This document shows, piece after piece, positions 27,306 through 36,791 of a DNA stretch of 64,000 nt. Source of the DNA: an uncultured bacterium (GTDB lineage Bacteria; Hydrogenedentota; Hydrogenedentia; Hydrogenedentales; Hydrogenedentaceae); the NCBI GenBank assembly GCA_938014335.1, contig CALLRP010000006.1:78226-142225 (forward strand), read 5' to 3'. The stretch's first letter is position 1. Each line of letters starts with the position of its first letter. Made by a program: the position numbers and the translations under genes. The notes below the pieces were generated by a model. The model had not been told where the DNA came from. It worked only from the letters and a program-made list of their open reading frames with translations, and did not search any database.

Positions 27306-27371
27306 TCACGAAACGCTGCCCGTTGTAGTGTTTCGTGAGCCAGATAAAAACAATGGGGAGTAACCCACTGG
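27306..27371 (+). promoter_or_regulatory. Structured 5' leader of the HU gene (two hairpins)
   Basis: Hairpin 1 is TCACGAAAC (27306-27314) pairing with GTTTCGTGA (27330-27338); wobble and further pairs (C16-G28, T17-A27 and C19-G25 in local numbering) extend the stem. Hairpin 2 is CCAG (27340-27343) with CTGG (27368-27371), enclosing TGGG (27354-27357) with CCCA (27364-27367). The 3' arm of hairpin 2 runs into the ribosome-binding site GGAGG (27370-27374), so its folding could limit translation. No known riboswitch or ribosomal-leader family is recognised; autoregulation by HU is one possibility. Confidence 0.45.
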
Positions 27372-27381
27372 AGGAACTATT

Positions 27382-27702
27382 ATGGCATTCAAAAAAGCAA
27401 CAAAAGATGACAAACCAATGACGAAAGCCCAAATTATTGCAGCTCTTGCAGAGGCAACAGGGCTAACCAAGAAGAACGTTAGTGAAGTCCTTCAAAATTT
27501 GGTAGAATTGGCTTATGCGCAAGCACCTATCAGTTTTGTCATTCCTGGCTTAGGCAAATTGGTTGTCGCAGAACGGAAAGCTCGTATTCAGATTAATCCG
27601 CAGACAAAAGAAAAGATGAAAGTCCCTGCAAAGAAGGTATTGAAATTCCGTATTGCCAAAGCGGCCAAGGATGCAGTCTTGGGAGCAAAGAAAAAGAAGT
27701 AA
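27382..27702 (+). CDS. HU-family DNA-binding protein
   Basis: 106 residues. The HU/IHF fold starts at about residue 13 ('MTKAQIIAALAEATGLTKKN'), with the beta-arm region around 'AERKARIQINPQTKEKMKVP', where the RxGxNPxT-type motif appears as 'RIQINPQTKE'. It carries an N-terminal extension of about 12 residues and a lysine-rich C-terminus (AKKKK). HU proteins bend and compact DNA. The gene has its own promoter-like sequence, a structured leader and a perfect terminator, so it is a single-gene transcript. Confidence 0.93.
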   Translation: MAFKKATKDDKPMTKAQIIAALAEATGLTKKNVSEVLQNLVELAYAQAPISFVIPGLGKLVVAERKARIQINPQTKEKMKVPAKKVLKFRIAKAAKDAVLGAKKKK

Positions 27703-27732
27703 GTGGTTTTGTAGTGTAAATAAAATTACTAC

Positions 27733-27765
27733 TACTGCGGTCTTTTCAGACCGCAGTATTTTTTT
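27733..27765 (+). terminator. Intrinsic terminator of the HU gene
   Basis: Perfect 11-bp stem TACTGCGGTCT (27733-27743) and AGACCGCAGTA (27748-27758) with a TTTC loop, then a seven-T run. Confidence 0.93.
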
Positions 27766-27842
27766 AAGGAATAAATATTTCAGTTGTATGGTATAATTTT
27801 AAAGTAAGAAAAAACAATGAAGGGTTTCTAAAATACAAGATT

Positions 27843-30800
27843 ATGATGAAAAAATACGGTATTTTCTGGGGTATATACATTATAGTTTTACTTACATTAT
27901 TTGTAACAAATGCTGATGCAAATAATGTTAGTATTACTACATATCAAAAAGGAAATGGTATTGAGATTGAAATTAATTTAAATTCCAACCCAGAAATGCA
28001 AAAACAGATTATAGATGGTTATGAATTTATCCATATTTATGTGGAAGGGATGGGGGTGTCAGGGACTATAGGTAACCCCGAATTACCTGTTTGGAGAAGA
28101 TATATAGAAGTTCCATTAGATGTATCTGATGTTTATTTGACATATAAAGAGGTAACTCCCCCTGATGAAATGAAAATACAACATCCCATTTATCCTGTTC
28201 AATATCCATGGGAAAAAATTCAGGGAGTTCAACGCCCTAAACTTGTAATAAATAATGATGTTTATAATGGGAATGATAAACTGGGAGAGAAAGTTGTTGC
28301 AATAGAACCGTTAGGGAATGTTCGGGGAAGAAATCTATATCAAATTTCTTATTATCCTATTTGTTATGTTCCAAAGAACTCAAAAATTTATATAAGAAAA
28401 AATATCGTAGTTGATATCCAATGGAAGCTACCCAAGTCTTATACATTATTTCGTGATAAGAAATATTCTTCAAAATATATTGATGATTTATGGGAACCTT
28501 ATATCATAAATTCCTCTCTTTTAGATGAAAAATCGAAAAGTATTAATTACGATATTCCATTGGGTATGCTTGTTATAGTAGCATCTCCTTTCGTTGGGAA
28601 CAGCACCTTAAATGAATGGGTTAAATGGAAGACACAAAGAGGTTTTGTAACTATCGTTGAAAATGTAGCAAATATAGGCACAAACTTTACGGCTATAAAA
28701 AATTATATACGACAGGCATATTTAAACTGGGAAATTCCTCCATCCTTTGTCGTTTTAGTAGGTGATGCTAATTATATTCAAGCTCCAGCAGGTTCTGCTT
28801 ATAACAATCCTATTACCGATTTGTATTATTCTACAGTTGATGGAGATGAATACTATACTCCCGATTTATGGGTGGGTAGAATTGCTGTATCCGATTCCAA
28901 CCAATTAAATAATGCGTTAAATAAAATACTTAAATATGAAAAAGTGGAGTGGCCACTTATAGAGCCATGGTATATTAAGGCTTCTTTTTTAACAGGTTTA
29001 GACCACTATGAAACCACAGAGGGAACTCATAATTATGTAATATCAAACTATTTCGACCCTGCTGAATTTAATTCACAAAAATTGTATACGGTATCTTATG
29101 GGGCAACAACTACCGATGTGATTTCCGCCATCAATTCAGGGAGAGGTTGGGTAATATATTCAGGACATGGTTCGTATGATAGTTGGGCAGATGGTCCCCC
29201 GTTTTCTCAAAGTAATATTAATTTTCTAACCAATACCGTGTATCCTTGGGTACTTAGTTTTGCATGTGATACGGGACAGTATGCAAGGCCCGAGTGTTTT
29301 GGTGAAACATGGCAAAGGGCAACAGGGGGAGGAGTGGGTTTTTTAGGTAGTTCTGTGACTTCTTATTGGGACGAGGATGATATTTTGGAAAAATTTATTA
29401 TTGAAAGTTTCTTTACATCAGGAAAAACATGGACCGCGGGAATGATTCTTAATGGGAAGTTAAAGTTTTTTAATTATTATGGGAATACAGATAAAACAAA
29501 ACGATATTTTGAAATGTATAATCTTTTAGGTGACCCCTCCACAGAAATATGGGCAGGAATACTACAAAATCCAGCAATTACACATGATTCAAGTGTAAAT
29601 CCGAATGGATTACCTTTTTCAACTTATATTGAATGGGAAAAAGCAGTTATATCCCTTTCGAACTCAAATATTTTACTGGGTGCAACTCTTTCTCAATTTG
29701 GAAAAAATCTTGTTACATTTTCCCCCCCGGGGACTGTTCCTATTGTTAAGTTAACTATAACGGGGAATCCAGTAATTCCCTATCAAGTAGATTTGCCAGT
29801 TATAGCTGGGGCGAATGGGAATATACAATGGGATAAGACTATTTACAATGGTTCTTCTCTTGCCATCCTTGTACTGGCTGATTCCAACCTGTCAGGACAG
29901 GGAGAAATTGTTATCCCTATAACTTCCACCAGTGGAGACAGTGAACAAATCATTCTCTCAGAAACCCAAGTAGCAGGCTTTTTTGAAGGGACAATTCAAT
30001 TAACTACTTTGTTCCCACAAAACAATGATGGTTTTCTTTCTGTAGTTCATAGTGGTTCAATTATTGCAGAATATTATGATGAACTTACAGAGTCAGGGAC
30101 GCCACAAACCATTAGAGCCGAGGCAACAATAGATACGAACCCTCCCCAACTACTCCAATTATCAATAACACCCGATATACGAACTGCGGATATACAATTA
30201 GAGACAAATGAAGTGTGTTCAGCTCGTTTCGAATATGGAACGCATTGCTTTATTCCATTTGAGAAATTCGAAAATTCATTTGTTATGAATATGAATCATA
30301 AATTTTTAATCGCAGGATTAGCCCCTGAAACGGATTACATGTACCGAATTATTTTGACCGATGTCGCCGGTAATGAATATTCTACAGATTGCGATTATTT
30401 TACAACTTTACATCAGCCCGATTATTTTACCTACTATTATACTTCCGATGTAGTAGAAACTGTTCCTCTCTCAAATCACCGAATTATATTTATCCCAGAT
30501 GAATCAGAGGATGGATATAGTGTATGTATAAAAAATGTGGAACAATTCCCAAGAAGTACAAAAGAGGCGACATTTTTAACTTTGGGAGATGATAGTTTTG
30601 CCATGGTGGAGTTTCCTTTAGGAACTTATGTCTATCTATATGGAGTGGAATATTCTCAATGTTTTGTAGGGAGTAATGGCTATATTACTTTTACTCAGGG
30701 CAATGATGACTATTCAGAATCATTAGAACGCCATTTTTCAATGCCCAGAATATCACTAATGTTTGATGATTTAGACCCAACAAAAGGAGGTACCATTTCA

Positions 30801-31313
30801 TATCAATTTGATACGGATGCATTTGTTGTAACTTTCTCGGGTGTTCCCAGATATGGCTCTGGCGAAGCAAACATCCAATTAGAAATGTTTTATAATGGTG
30901 AAATATCTATTACCTGGCTCAATTGTGTTTCATCGGGTTTTATTGCAGGATTGTCGAAAGGGGAAGGTATCCCGTTGAATTTCGAGCTATCTGATTTTTT
31001 GAATTATGGAGAATGTTATATTTTTTATCATAGTGCAGATATAAATATGGATAAAAAAATCAATATGTCTGAACTGCTCCGAATAATCCAGTTTTTTAGT
31101 ATGGGAGGATATTCTTGTGACCCACAGCAAAAAAGTGAAGATGGGTATTTGCCAGGTTCAGTGGGGAAATATGATTGTCAACCTCATTCCAGCGATTATA
31201 ATCCGCAAGATTGGGTGATTTCTTTTCCTGAATTGTTGAGGGCTATACAGATTTTTAATATGGGTATATATTTTCCCTGCCCGGGTGAAAGCGAGGATAA
31301 TTTTTGTTTCTGA
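27843..31313 (+). CDS. Secreted gingipain-type (C25) cysteine peptidase with C-terminal EF-hand/dockerin-like repeats
   Basis: 1156 residues. A signal peptide (about 1-27) precedes a propeptide region. The C25 catalytic domain spans about 235-580: catalytic His is H442 in 'YSGHGSYDSW' and Cys is C475 in 'SFACDTGQ', the usual order for the family. Immunoglobulin/fibronectin-like beta domains follow (about 590-1050). The C-terminus holds two Ca-binding-type loops with 'ELLRxIQ' helices: 'DINMDKKINMSEL' from D1066, and 'DYNPQDWVISFPEL' about 65 residues later, linked by a Cys-containing segment. This paired repeat is a hallmark I associate with secreted proteins of Hydrogenedentota and relatives. 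Single gene, exported; probably cleaves extracellular proteins. Confidence 0.9.
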   Translation: MMKKYGIFWGIYIIVLLTLFVTNADANNVSITTYQKGNGIEIEINLNSNPEMQKQIIDGYEFIHIYVEGMGVSGTIGNPELPVWRRYIEVPLDVSDVYLTYKEVTPPDEMKIQHPIYPVQYPWEKIQGVQRPKLVINNDVYNGNDKLGEKVVAIEPLGNVRGRNLYQISYYPICYVPKNSKIYIRKNIVVDIQWKLPKSYTLFRDKKYSSKYIDDLWEPYIINSSLLDEKSKSINYDIPLGMLVIVASPFVGNSTLNEWVKWKTQRGFVTIVENVANIGTNFTAIKNYIRQAYLNWEIPPSFVVLVGDANYIQAPAGSAYNNPITDLYYSTVDGDEYYTPDLWVGRIAVSDSNQLNNALNKILKYEKVEWPLIEPWYIKASFLTGLDHYETTEGTHNYVISNYFDPAEFNSQKLYTVSYGATTTDVISAINSGRGWVIYSGHGSYDSWADGPPFSQSNINFLTNTVYPWVLSFACDTGQYARPECFGETWQRATGGGVGFLGSSVTSYWDEDDILEKFIIESFFTSGKTWTAGMILNGKLKFFNYYGNTDKTKRYFEMYNLLGDPSTEIWAGILQNPAITHDSSVNPNGLPFSTYIEWEKAVISLSNSNILLGATLSQFGKNLVTFSPPGTVPIVKLTITGNPVIPYQVDLPVIAGANGNIQWDKTIYNGSSLAILVLADSNLSGQGEIVIPITSTSGDSEQIILSETQVAGFFEGTIQLTTLFPQNNDGFLSVVHSGSIIAEYYDELTESGTPQTIRAEATIDTNPPQLLQLSITPDIRTADIQLETNEVCSARFEYGTHCFIPFEKFENSFVMNMNHKFLIAGLAPETDYMYRIILTDVAGNEYSTDCDYFTTLHQPDYFTYYYTSDVVETVPLSNHRIIFIPDESEDGYSVCIKNVEQFPRSTKEATFLTLGDDSFAMVEFPLGTYVYLYGVEYSQCFVGSNGYITFTQGNDDYSESLERHFSMPRISLMFDDLDPTKGGTISYQFDTDAFVVTFSGVPRYGSGEANIQLEMFYNGEISITWLNCVSSGFIAGLSKGEGIPLNFELSDFLNYGECYIFYHSADINMDKKINMSELLRIIQFFSMGGYSCDPQQKSEDGYLPGSVGKYDCQPHSSDYNPQDWVISFPELLRAIQIFNMGIYFPCPGESEDNFCF

Positions 31314-31417
31314 CAGGGACAGGAAGTGTAAGCAAAAATAGTTTGCTTAATAGGTGTGAAATATCTTAAATTAATAAAAGAAAAATAACAGAGAATTTAT
31401 TTATATAAAATAATAAT

Positions 31418-33433
31418 ATGTTAAATAAAGAGAAAATTTTTTACACTCGCGAGATTTCCGTATTATCTTTCAATGAACGCGTTTTACAAGAAGCGGAAGA
31501 TGAAAGAAATCCTTTGTTAGAGCGGTTGAAGTTTTTAGGTATTTTTTCTTCCAATATGGATGAATTTTTTAAAGTACGAGTAGCCAGTGTCCAAAGGCGT
31601 CTCGAGTTGGGTGAACAAAAAATGGCATATCTTTTGGAAGCCATTGGGGAATTTTCTCGAGAATTAGATGAACGATTTCGTCAGGCATACGAAACAATCA
31701 CATCTGAATTAGAAAATTATGGTATTCGGATTTTAACACAAGAAGATTTATATGGATTAGCTCCTGAGGAATTTCAATGGCTTTCTGAATATTTTAAGGA
31801 AAATATTCTTCATACACTTGTTCCGATAATTTTACAGGATAAAATTCCGTTACCGCCGTTGACAGATGGGGCTTTGTATTTTGCCATTCAAATGAATATG
31901 CAAGATAAAAAGAAGTATGCAGTTCTCGAAATTCCTTCTTCCTTACCTCGTTTTGTTGAACTTCCCAGAGGAAATATCGCTTATATTGATGATGTGATTC
32001 GACTTTTTCTTACAGATGTTTTATATATTTTCCCCTTTGATGATATTGAAGCGTATGAATTCAAAATTTCAAGAGATGCAGAGTTAGATATTGATAATGA
32101 CTTTTCAGAAGGCTATATCCGCAAGATGCGAAAAGTGTTGGAACAACGAAAAGGAGGGCGTCCTACTCGGTTTCATTATGATGAGCAAATGCCCAGAAAA
32201 CTCTGCAAAAAATTACTAAAAGAATTGAAAATCACAGAAGAGGATACAGTTATTGCGGGGGGACGCTATCATAATATGAAAGATTTAATGAATTTCCCTG
32301 CGAAAAGAAAAGATTTATTATTTGAACCCCTCCCCCCTGTAAAGCATCCTCTTTTAGATGGACCACGCACCCCTGTTTTAGATATCGTTGAGAAACAAGA
32401 TATATTACTAACATACCCCTATCAATCCTTTGACCATGTTGTTCGCCTTGTGCGTGAGAGTGCAATTGACCCGGATGTTGAAGAAATAAAAATGACGATT
32501 TATAGAGTTGCGAGCCAATCTAAAATTGTTAATGCTCTTATAAATGCGGCGAGAAATGGGAAAAAAGTTTTTGCTTCAATAGAACTACAAGCACGTTTTG
32601 ATGAACAACACAATATCCAAGTAGCAGAACGCTTATCCGAAGCGGGAGTCCGTGTAGCTTATGGTGTTCCGCCGATGAAGGTTCATGCGAAATTCCTTTT
32701 AATTAAGAGAAAAAATAAAAGTTTTGTGGGATTATCAACAGGAAATTTTCATGAAAAGACAGCTCGTCAATATGTGGATAGTATTTTACTTACATCTAAC
32801 CCGTCTATTACAGAAGAAGTGGAAGAAGCCTTTAAATTATTAGACCGAACTTCTGGTTTGCCTCCTCTAACGCCTCCTGATTTTGAATATTTATGGATTT
32901 CCCCATTTACTTTACGAAAAGCACTCAACAAAGTTATTAACCGTGAAAAAGATAAAGGAGAAAATGGCTATATATTTTTAAAAGTGAATCACTTGACAGA
33001 TACCAAAATAGTCAAAAAATTAAAAGAAGCGGCAGATGCAGGAGTAAAAATTGACCTGGTGGTTCGAACAACGTATGCTATGCCTCCCCACCCAAATATT
33101 TCTGCTATTTCTATTCTTGACCGTTTCCTGGAACATCAAAGGATTTACATCTTTGGTAAAGGGGAGCAATCTATTATTTATCTTGCATCTGCGGATTTAA
33201 TGGAACGCAATTTGGATTATCGTGTTGAGTGTGCCTTCCCTATTTCTGCTCCCGAATTGAAACAGCAGATATGGGATATGATTTTCTTCCAGATTCAGGA
33301 TAATATTAAAGCCCGAGTTTTGGATGAGCGACAAACCAATCGGTATGTGGGGCATGGGAAAGGAACGATTCGGACGCAATATGCTACCTATGAATACTTA
33401 AAGCAATTATCGGCTAACTTCAATCATAGTTAA
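31418..33433 (+). CDS. ppk1: Polyphosphate kinase 1
   Basis: 671 residues, normal for PPK1. It reversibly makes polyphosphate from ATP through a phosphohistidine. Visible signatures: N-terminal 'SFNERVLQEAEDERNPLLER', 'GGRYHNMKDLMNFP', 'KVHAKFLLIKR' (catalytic His region) and 'STGNFHEKTARQYVD', with the second His. All four PPK domains are present. The last 14 bp overlap the end of the convergent nitroreductase gene. No exopolyphosphatase or pho genes are nearby. The ribosome-binding site is poor. Confidence 0.97.
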   Translation: MLNKEKIFYTREISVLSFNERVLQEAEDERNPLLERLKFLGIFSSNMDEFFKVRVASVQRRLELGEQKMAYLLEAIGEFSRELDERFRQAYETITSELENYGIRILTQEDLYGLAPEEFQWLSEYFKENILHTLVPIILQDKIPLPPLTDGALYFAIQMNMQDKKKYAVLEIPSSLPRFVELPRGNIAYIDDVIRLFLTDVLYIFPFDDIEAYEFKISRDAELDIDNDFSEGYIRKMRKVLEQRKGGRPTRFHYDEQMPRKLCKKLLKELKITEEDTVIAGGRYHNMKDLMNFPAKRKDLLFEPLPPVKHPLLDGPRTPVLDIVEKQDILLTYPYQSFDHVVRLVRESAIDPDVEEIKMTIYRVASQSKIVNALINAARNGKKVFASIELQARFDEQHNIQVAERLSEAGVRVAYGVPPMKVHAKFLLIKRKNKSFVGLSTGNFHEKTARQYVDSILLTSNPSITEEVEEAFKLLDRTSGLPPLTPPDFEYLWISPFTLRKALNKVINREKDKGENGYIFLKVNHLTDTKIVKKLKEAADAGVKIDLVVRTTYAMPPHPNISAISILDRFLEHQRIYIFGKGEQSIIYLASADLMERNLDYRVECAFPISAPELKQQIWDMIFFQIQDNIKARVLDERQTNRYVGHGKGTIRTQYATYEYLKQLSANFNHS

Positions 33434-33920
33434 ATAAGTTCCAGTGAAGGACCTCGCTCAAACTTCGTTTTTGTGGTGAAGGAATAGATGCAGGATACCC
33501 GATAGCAATCAAACTAACTAAACGAAATGATGCAGGGACATTAAGCAACTTTAAAAGGGACGAGCAATACGGTTTTTTATCCCCAGCAATCCAGCAAGAA
33601 CCCAAACCCAAAGCATGTGCAGATACGAGAATATTTTGTGTCGCAGCACAGCCATCCTCCAGATAGTATTTTGTATCTTTACACACGACTACAATACAGG
33701 CTCCTGCTTCACTAATAAATTTACCGTGGTCTGTTTGTTCGGCAATCCTTTTTTTTAATTCTTTATCAACCACGACAATAAATTCCCAGGGTTGTTCATT
33801 TCTTGCAGTTGCAGAAAGACGGCCGCAATCTACTATTGTTTCTAAAAGTTCTTTTGGAACTTCTTTATCTATATATTTTCTTACTGACCGTCGTGTTTTA
33901 ATAGCCTCAATAGCATCCAT
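33420..33920 (-). CDS. Nitroreductase-family flavoprotein
   Basis: 166 residues with the FMN-binding fold: 'IKTRRSVRKYIDKEVPKELL' at the N-terminus, 'SATARNEQPWEFIVV' and 'ALGLGSCWIAGDK'. It is on the short side for the family. Such enzymes reduce nitro groups, quinones or other electrophiles with NAD(P)H; the true substrate is unknown. Ribosome-binding site AGGAGA. It is the last gene of a minus-strand group with deoC, an SDR and a LysA-like gene (39-bp gap to the deoC frame) and overlaps the 3' end of ppk1 by 14 bp tail to tail. Confidence 0.9.
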   Translation of the reverse strand: MDAIEAIKTRRSVRKYIDKEVPKELLETIVDCGRLSATARNEQPWEFIVVVDKELKKRIAEQTDHGKFISEAGACIVVVCKDTKYYLEDGCAATQNILVSAHALGLGSCWIAGDKKPYCSSLLKLLNVPASFRLVSLIAIGYPASIPSPQKRSLSEVLHWNLFNYD

Positions 33921-33959
33921 ATCTTTTCTCCTATGATTATATTTTCTATTTTAAGGGAA

Positions 33960-34625
33960 TTATAAAGGGGCATCTTGTAGAATATCTAAACTGGTGCTTG
34001 TTCCAATACGATTTGCTCCTGCTTCTATCATGGCAACTGCTTCACCATAGGTTCGAATTCCACCTGCTGCTTTGACTCCTAAAAACTTTCCCACTGCTTT
34101 TCGTAGTAATTGGACATCCTCCACGGTAGCCCCTTTAGTTCCGTAGCCTGTGGAGGTTTTAACAAAACTTGCCCCTGTTCGAATACCCATTTCACAGACT
34201 GCTACTTTTTCATCATTGGTTAAGTAACTTGTCTCTAAAATTACTTTGACAGGGATATTCCCTGCAGTTTTCACTACGATAGCAATTTCCTTTTCTACAT
34301 AAGCGGTATAACCCGACTTTAAAGCTCCAATATTAATAACCATATCTATTTCCTGAGCCCCGTTCTTAATAGCTTCTGCTGTTTCGGCTACCTTGATGTG
34401 GGCTGTTGTCGCTCCCAAAGGAAAGCCCACACATACATCTACTTTAACAGGTGTATCTTTTAATAATTGAGCACATAATTTTGTCCATGTGGGATTAACG
34501 CTTACTGCATAGAAATTATTTTCTATCGCCTCCTGACATAGAATTCGAATATCATCCTCATTTGCATAAGGACGAAGAAGGGTATGATCAATCATTCGGG
34601 CTAATTCTTTTCGTTTAACATTCAT
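33960..34625 (-). CDS. deoC: Deoxyribose-phosphate aldolase
   Basis: 221 residues from the ATG at 34625. I prefer it to an upstream TTG because AAGGGA (34635-34640) lies 9 bp before it. It cleaves 2-deoxyribose-5-phosphate to glyceraldehyde-3-phosphate and acetaldehyde. DeoC signatures: 'MIDHTLLRPYANEDDI', 'DVCVGFPLGA', 'KVILETSYL' with the Schiff-base region, 'FVKTSTGYGTKGAT' and 'VKAAGGIRTYGEA'. No nucleoside phosphorylase is next to it. It follows the SDR gene by 23 bp. Confidence 0.96.
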   Translation of the reverse strand: MNVKRKELARMIDHTLLRPYANEDDIRILCQEAIENNFYAVSVNPTWTKLCAQLLKDTPVKVDVCVGFPLGATTAHIKVAETAEAIKNGAQEIDMVINIGALKSGYTAYVEKEIAIVVKTAGNIPVKVILETSYLTNDEKVAVCEMGIRTGASFVKTSTGYGTKGATVEDVQLLRKAVGKFLGVKAAGGIRTYGEAVAMIEAGANRIGTSTSLDILQDAPL

Positions 34626-34648
34626 AATTATATTTCCCTTCAAAAAAT

Positions 34649-35428
34649 TTATAACCGTAAAACACTAAAACCACCACTAATTTCAAAAATGGAACCTGTT
34701 GCATAATCAAAAAGTCCATCTACAATAGATTTAACGCAATTCGCCACATCTTCTGGTGTTCCCCATCGTCTTTGGAGTAATAATCCCTGTTGAATAAGTG
34801 CATCGTATTTTGAACGAACAGGCTCTGTCATATCTGTTGTAATGATACCCGGACGAATTTCAAACACAGGTATATTATACTCCGCCAATCGCACGGCATA
34901 AAGTTGTGCGGTCATACTTAAACCTGCTTTGCTAATGCAATATTCTGCTCGACTTGGGGAAGCAGTAATCGCTGATATGCTGGTAACAAAAATGATACGG
35001 GGTTTATAGTTCCCCTTATCTTTTTTTTGAACTGCTGTTATCATTTGTTGAGCAATTTTCTGAGTAAAGAAAAAAACACCTTTCAAATTTGTATCCATCA
35101 CTTTGTCATAACTTTCAATGGAACATTCTAAAATATCCATTCGTTTTTCGGGAGCAATTCCGGCGTTATTAACGAGAATGTCTATATCAGGTAGTTTTGA
35201 AAAGTGAGTGGAAAACCACTGTTTTTGTTCGCCAAGATTTCCAATGTCAAGAGAGAAAGGAAAACATTGGACATGATAATTATTCTCTATCTCTTCCGTT
35301 AGCAAACGGAGTCCCTCAGGGTTTCTCGCAATTGCAATAATATTATAACCCTTTTGGGCTAATGATTGGACAATCCCTTTACCAATTCCTCTACTTGCAC
35401 CTGTAACCAAAGCGGTAGGATTTGTCAT
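34649..35428 (-). CDS. Short-chain dehydrogenase/reductase (3-ketoacyl-ACP reductase-like)
   Basis: 259 residues with the classical SDR motifs: TGxxxGxG nucleotide-binding loop 'TGASRGIGKG' (about 7-16), 'NNAG' (about 87-90), catalytic Ser in 'ITSISA'-like strand 'FVTSISAITA', and YxxxK in 'YCISKAG'. It oxidises or reduces a hydroxyl/keto group with NAD(P). The substrate is unknown; similarity to FabG-like oxidoreductases is general. It lies 14 bp after the LysA-like gene and 23 bp before deoC, so it is co-transcribed with them. Good ribosome-binding site (GAAGGAC). Confidence 0.88.
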   Translation of the reverse strand: MTNPTALVTGASRGIGKGIVQSLAQKGYNIIAIARNPEGLRLLTEEIENNYHVQCFPFSLDIGNLGEQKQWFSTHFSKLPDIDILVNNAGIAPEKRMDILECSIESYDKVMDTNLKGVFFFTQKIAQQMITAVQKKDKGNYKPRIIFVTSISAITASPSRAEYCISKAGLSMTAQLYAVRLAEYNIPVFEIRPGIITTDMTEPVRSKYDALIQQGLLLQRRWGTPEDVANCVKSIVDGLFDYATGSIFEISGGFSVLRL

Positions 35429-35442
35429 GTATCGGTCCTTCT

Positions 35443-36696
35443 CTATAACTCATTTTGAATCATTTGTTCCAATGTTTGAGGCTTTCGTATCCACTCAAAT
35501 TGGAAAGGTGCGGTTCGCAATAATTCTCCACACTCAGGGAAAGAATTATAATTTTTGCAGGATTGACTGGAGCAATATGCTCCTGCCCCCTCCACCACTA
35601 AAACATCTCCTATTTTTGCTTCTAATAGTTTTCTTGGTCCCAGACTTTCCGGGTCTCCTTTTTGTGGGGTAAAGATATCTCCACTTTCACAACAATGCCC
35701 AGAAACAATATATTCATATTCATTTCTTTGGTCTCTTTTTTCATGTGGGACAACTATAAGTGGATGTAATGCTCCATACATACTGGGACGGACATTTTCT
35801 GTCATCCCTGAATCAATTTTGATAAAGCGATAACCATTCATACCCGTATCAACCACATCAATAATAGAACATAAAAGTGCCCCTGCATTAGCGACAAGAT
35901 AAGTTCCCGGCTCTATTTCTAAGTGAAGTTGTCTTCCATATTTCTTTTCAAACTCAAAAAAAGCGGGTAAGATTTTATTCCCTATTTCTTGTAAGTTTGC
36001 TGTTTTTTCATCGGACATTCTTGCCACTTTATATCCCCCACCAAGGCTAATTCGCCGAACCTCCGGCATTTTTCTCGCAGTTTCTAAAGCAAGATGGGCG
36101 CATCGAACCCATACTTCAGGGTCTGAACCCGAACCGATATGGGTGTGCATGCCTGTAATTTTTAGTCCGTATCTATTGGCGACTTCATATACCTGATTTA
36201 AATACTCATGCCAGATACCAAAACTCGCAGAAGGACCGCCCACATTAGTCCGATTTGAAGAGCCCGACCCCAGTCCGGGATTAATTCGCACACTTACATC
36301 TCTATTCGGAAACATTTCCCCATATACCTTTAACTGTTGGAGTGAACAGGCATTATATAGGACCCCCTGTTCAATCAGTGCCTTTAAGTTGTGAGGAATC
36401 TGCTGGGCTGTAATCTGAATATGTGATGGAGGGATGCCTGCCCGAATAGCTCGTTCCGCTTCATAACCACTACTGGCATCTATATGTAATCCCCAAGCAT
36501 GAAACTTCTGCAGAATTTTTCGTGTAGGGAGTGCTTTCATTGCAAAACGGGCTGTAAAACCAAATGCATGTGGAAAAGACAAGACTTCCTGTGTTCTTTG
36601 AAACATAGTCTGTTCATCGTATACAAAAATAGGAGTACCAAAATTTCTTTTAATATGTAGGACTTCCTCTTCTGTTAAAAAAACTAATTGTTCCAT
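35443..36696 (-). CDS. lysA: Diaminopimelate decarboxylase-like PLP enzyme
   Basis: 417 residues of the Orn/DAP/Arg decarboxylase group 2 family (alanine-racemase-type barrel plus beta domain). PLP lysine is in 'FAMKALPTR' (near residue 54). Other signatures are 'HTHIGSGSDPEVW', the Gly-rich phosphate loop 'SLGGGYKVA', 'EIEPGTYLVANAGAL' and the active-site Cys region 'SGHCCESGD'. It probably makes L-lysine from meso-diaminopimelate. Its operon partners (SDR, deoC, nitroreductase) are not lysine genes, so a specialised decarboxylase acting on another diamino acid is possible. Ribosome-binding site AAAGG. Confidence 0.85.
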   Translation of the reverse strand: MEQLVFLTEEEVLHIKRNFGTPIFVYDEQTMFQRTQEVLSFPHAFGFTARFAMKALPTRKILQKFHAWGLHIDASSGYEAERAIRAGIPPSHIQITAQQIPHNLKALIEQGVLYNACSLQQLKVYGEMFPNRDVSVRINPGLGSGSSNRTNVGGPSASFGIWHEYLNQVYEVANRYGLKITGMHTHIGSGSDPEVWVRCAHLALETARKMPEVRRISLGGGYKVARMSDEKTANLQEIGNKILPAFFEFEKKYGRQLHLEIEPGTYLVANAGALLCSIIDVVDTGMNGYRFIKIDSGMTENVRPSMYGALHPLIVVPHEKRDQRNEYEYIVSGHCCESGDIFTPQKGDPESLGPRKLLEAKIGDVLVVEGAGAYCSSQSCKNYNSFPECGELLRTAPFQFEWIRKPQTLEQMIQNEL

Positions 36697-36791
36697 TTCT
36701 AACCTTTCTTTTTTCAGTTGGGATACAACATCAAATTTCGATATTATTTATGTGGTAATAAAATAAGTTAGAACAATAAGATTTTACAACG

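Noticed and set aside
34626..34643. Longer DeoC starting at an upstream TTG
   Set aside because: The ribosome-binding site AAGGGA lies inside that extension and is correctly placed for the downstream ATG.
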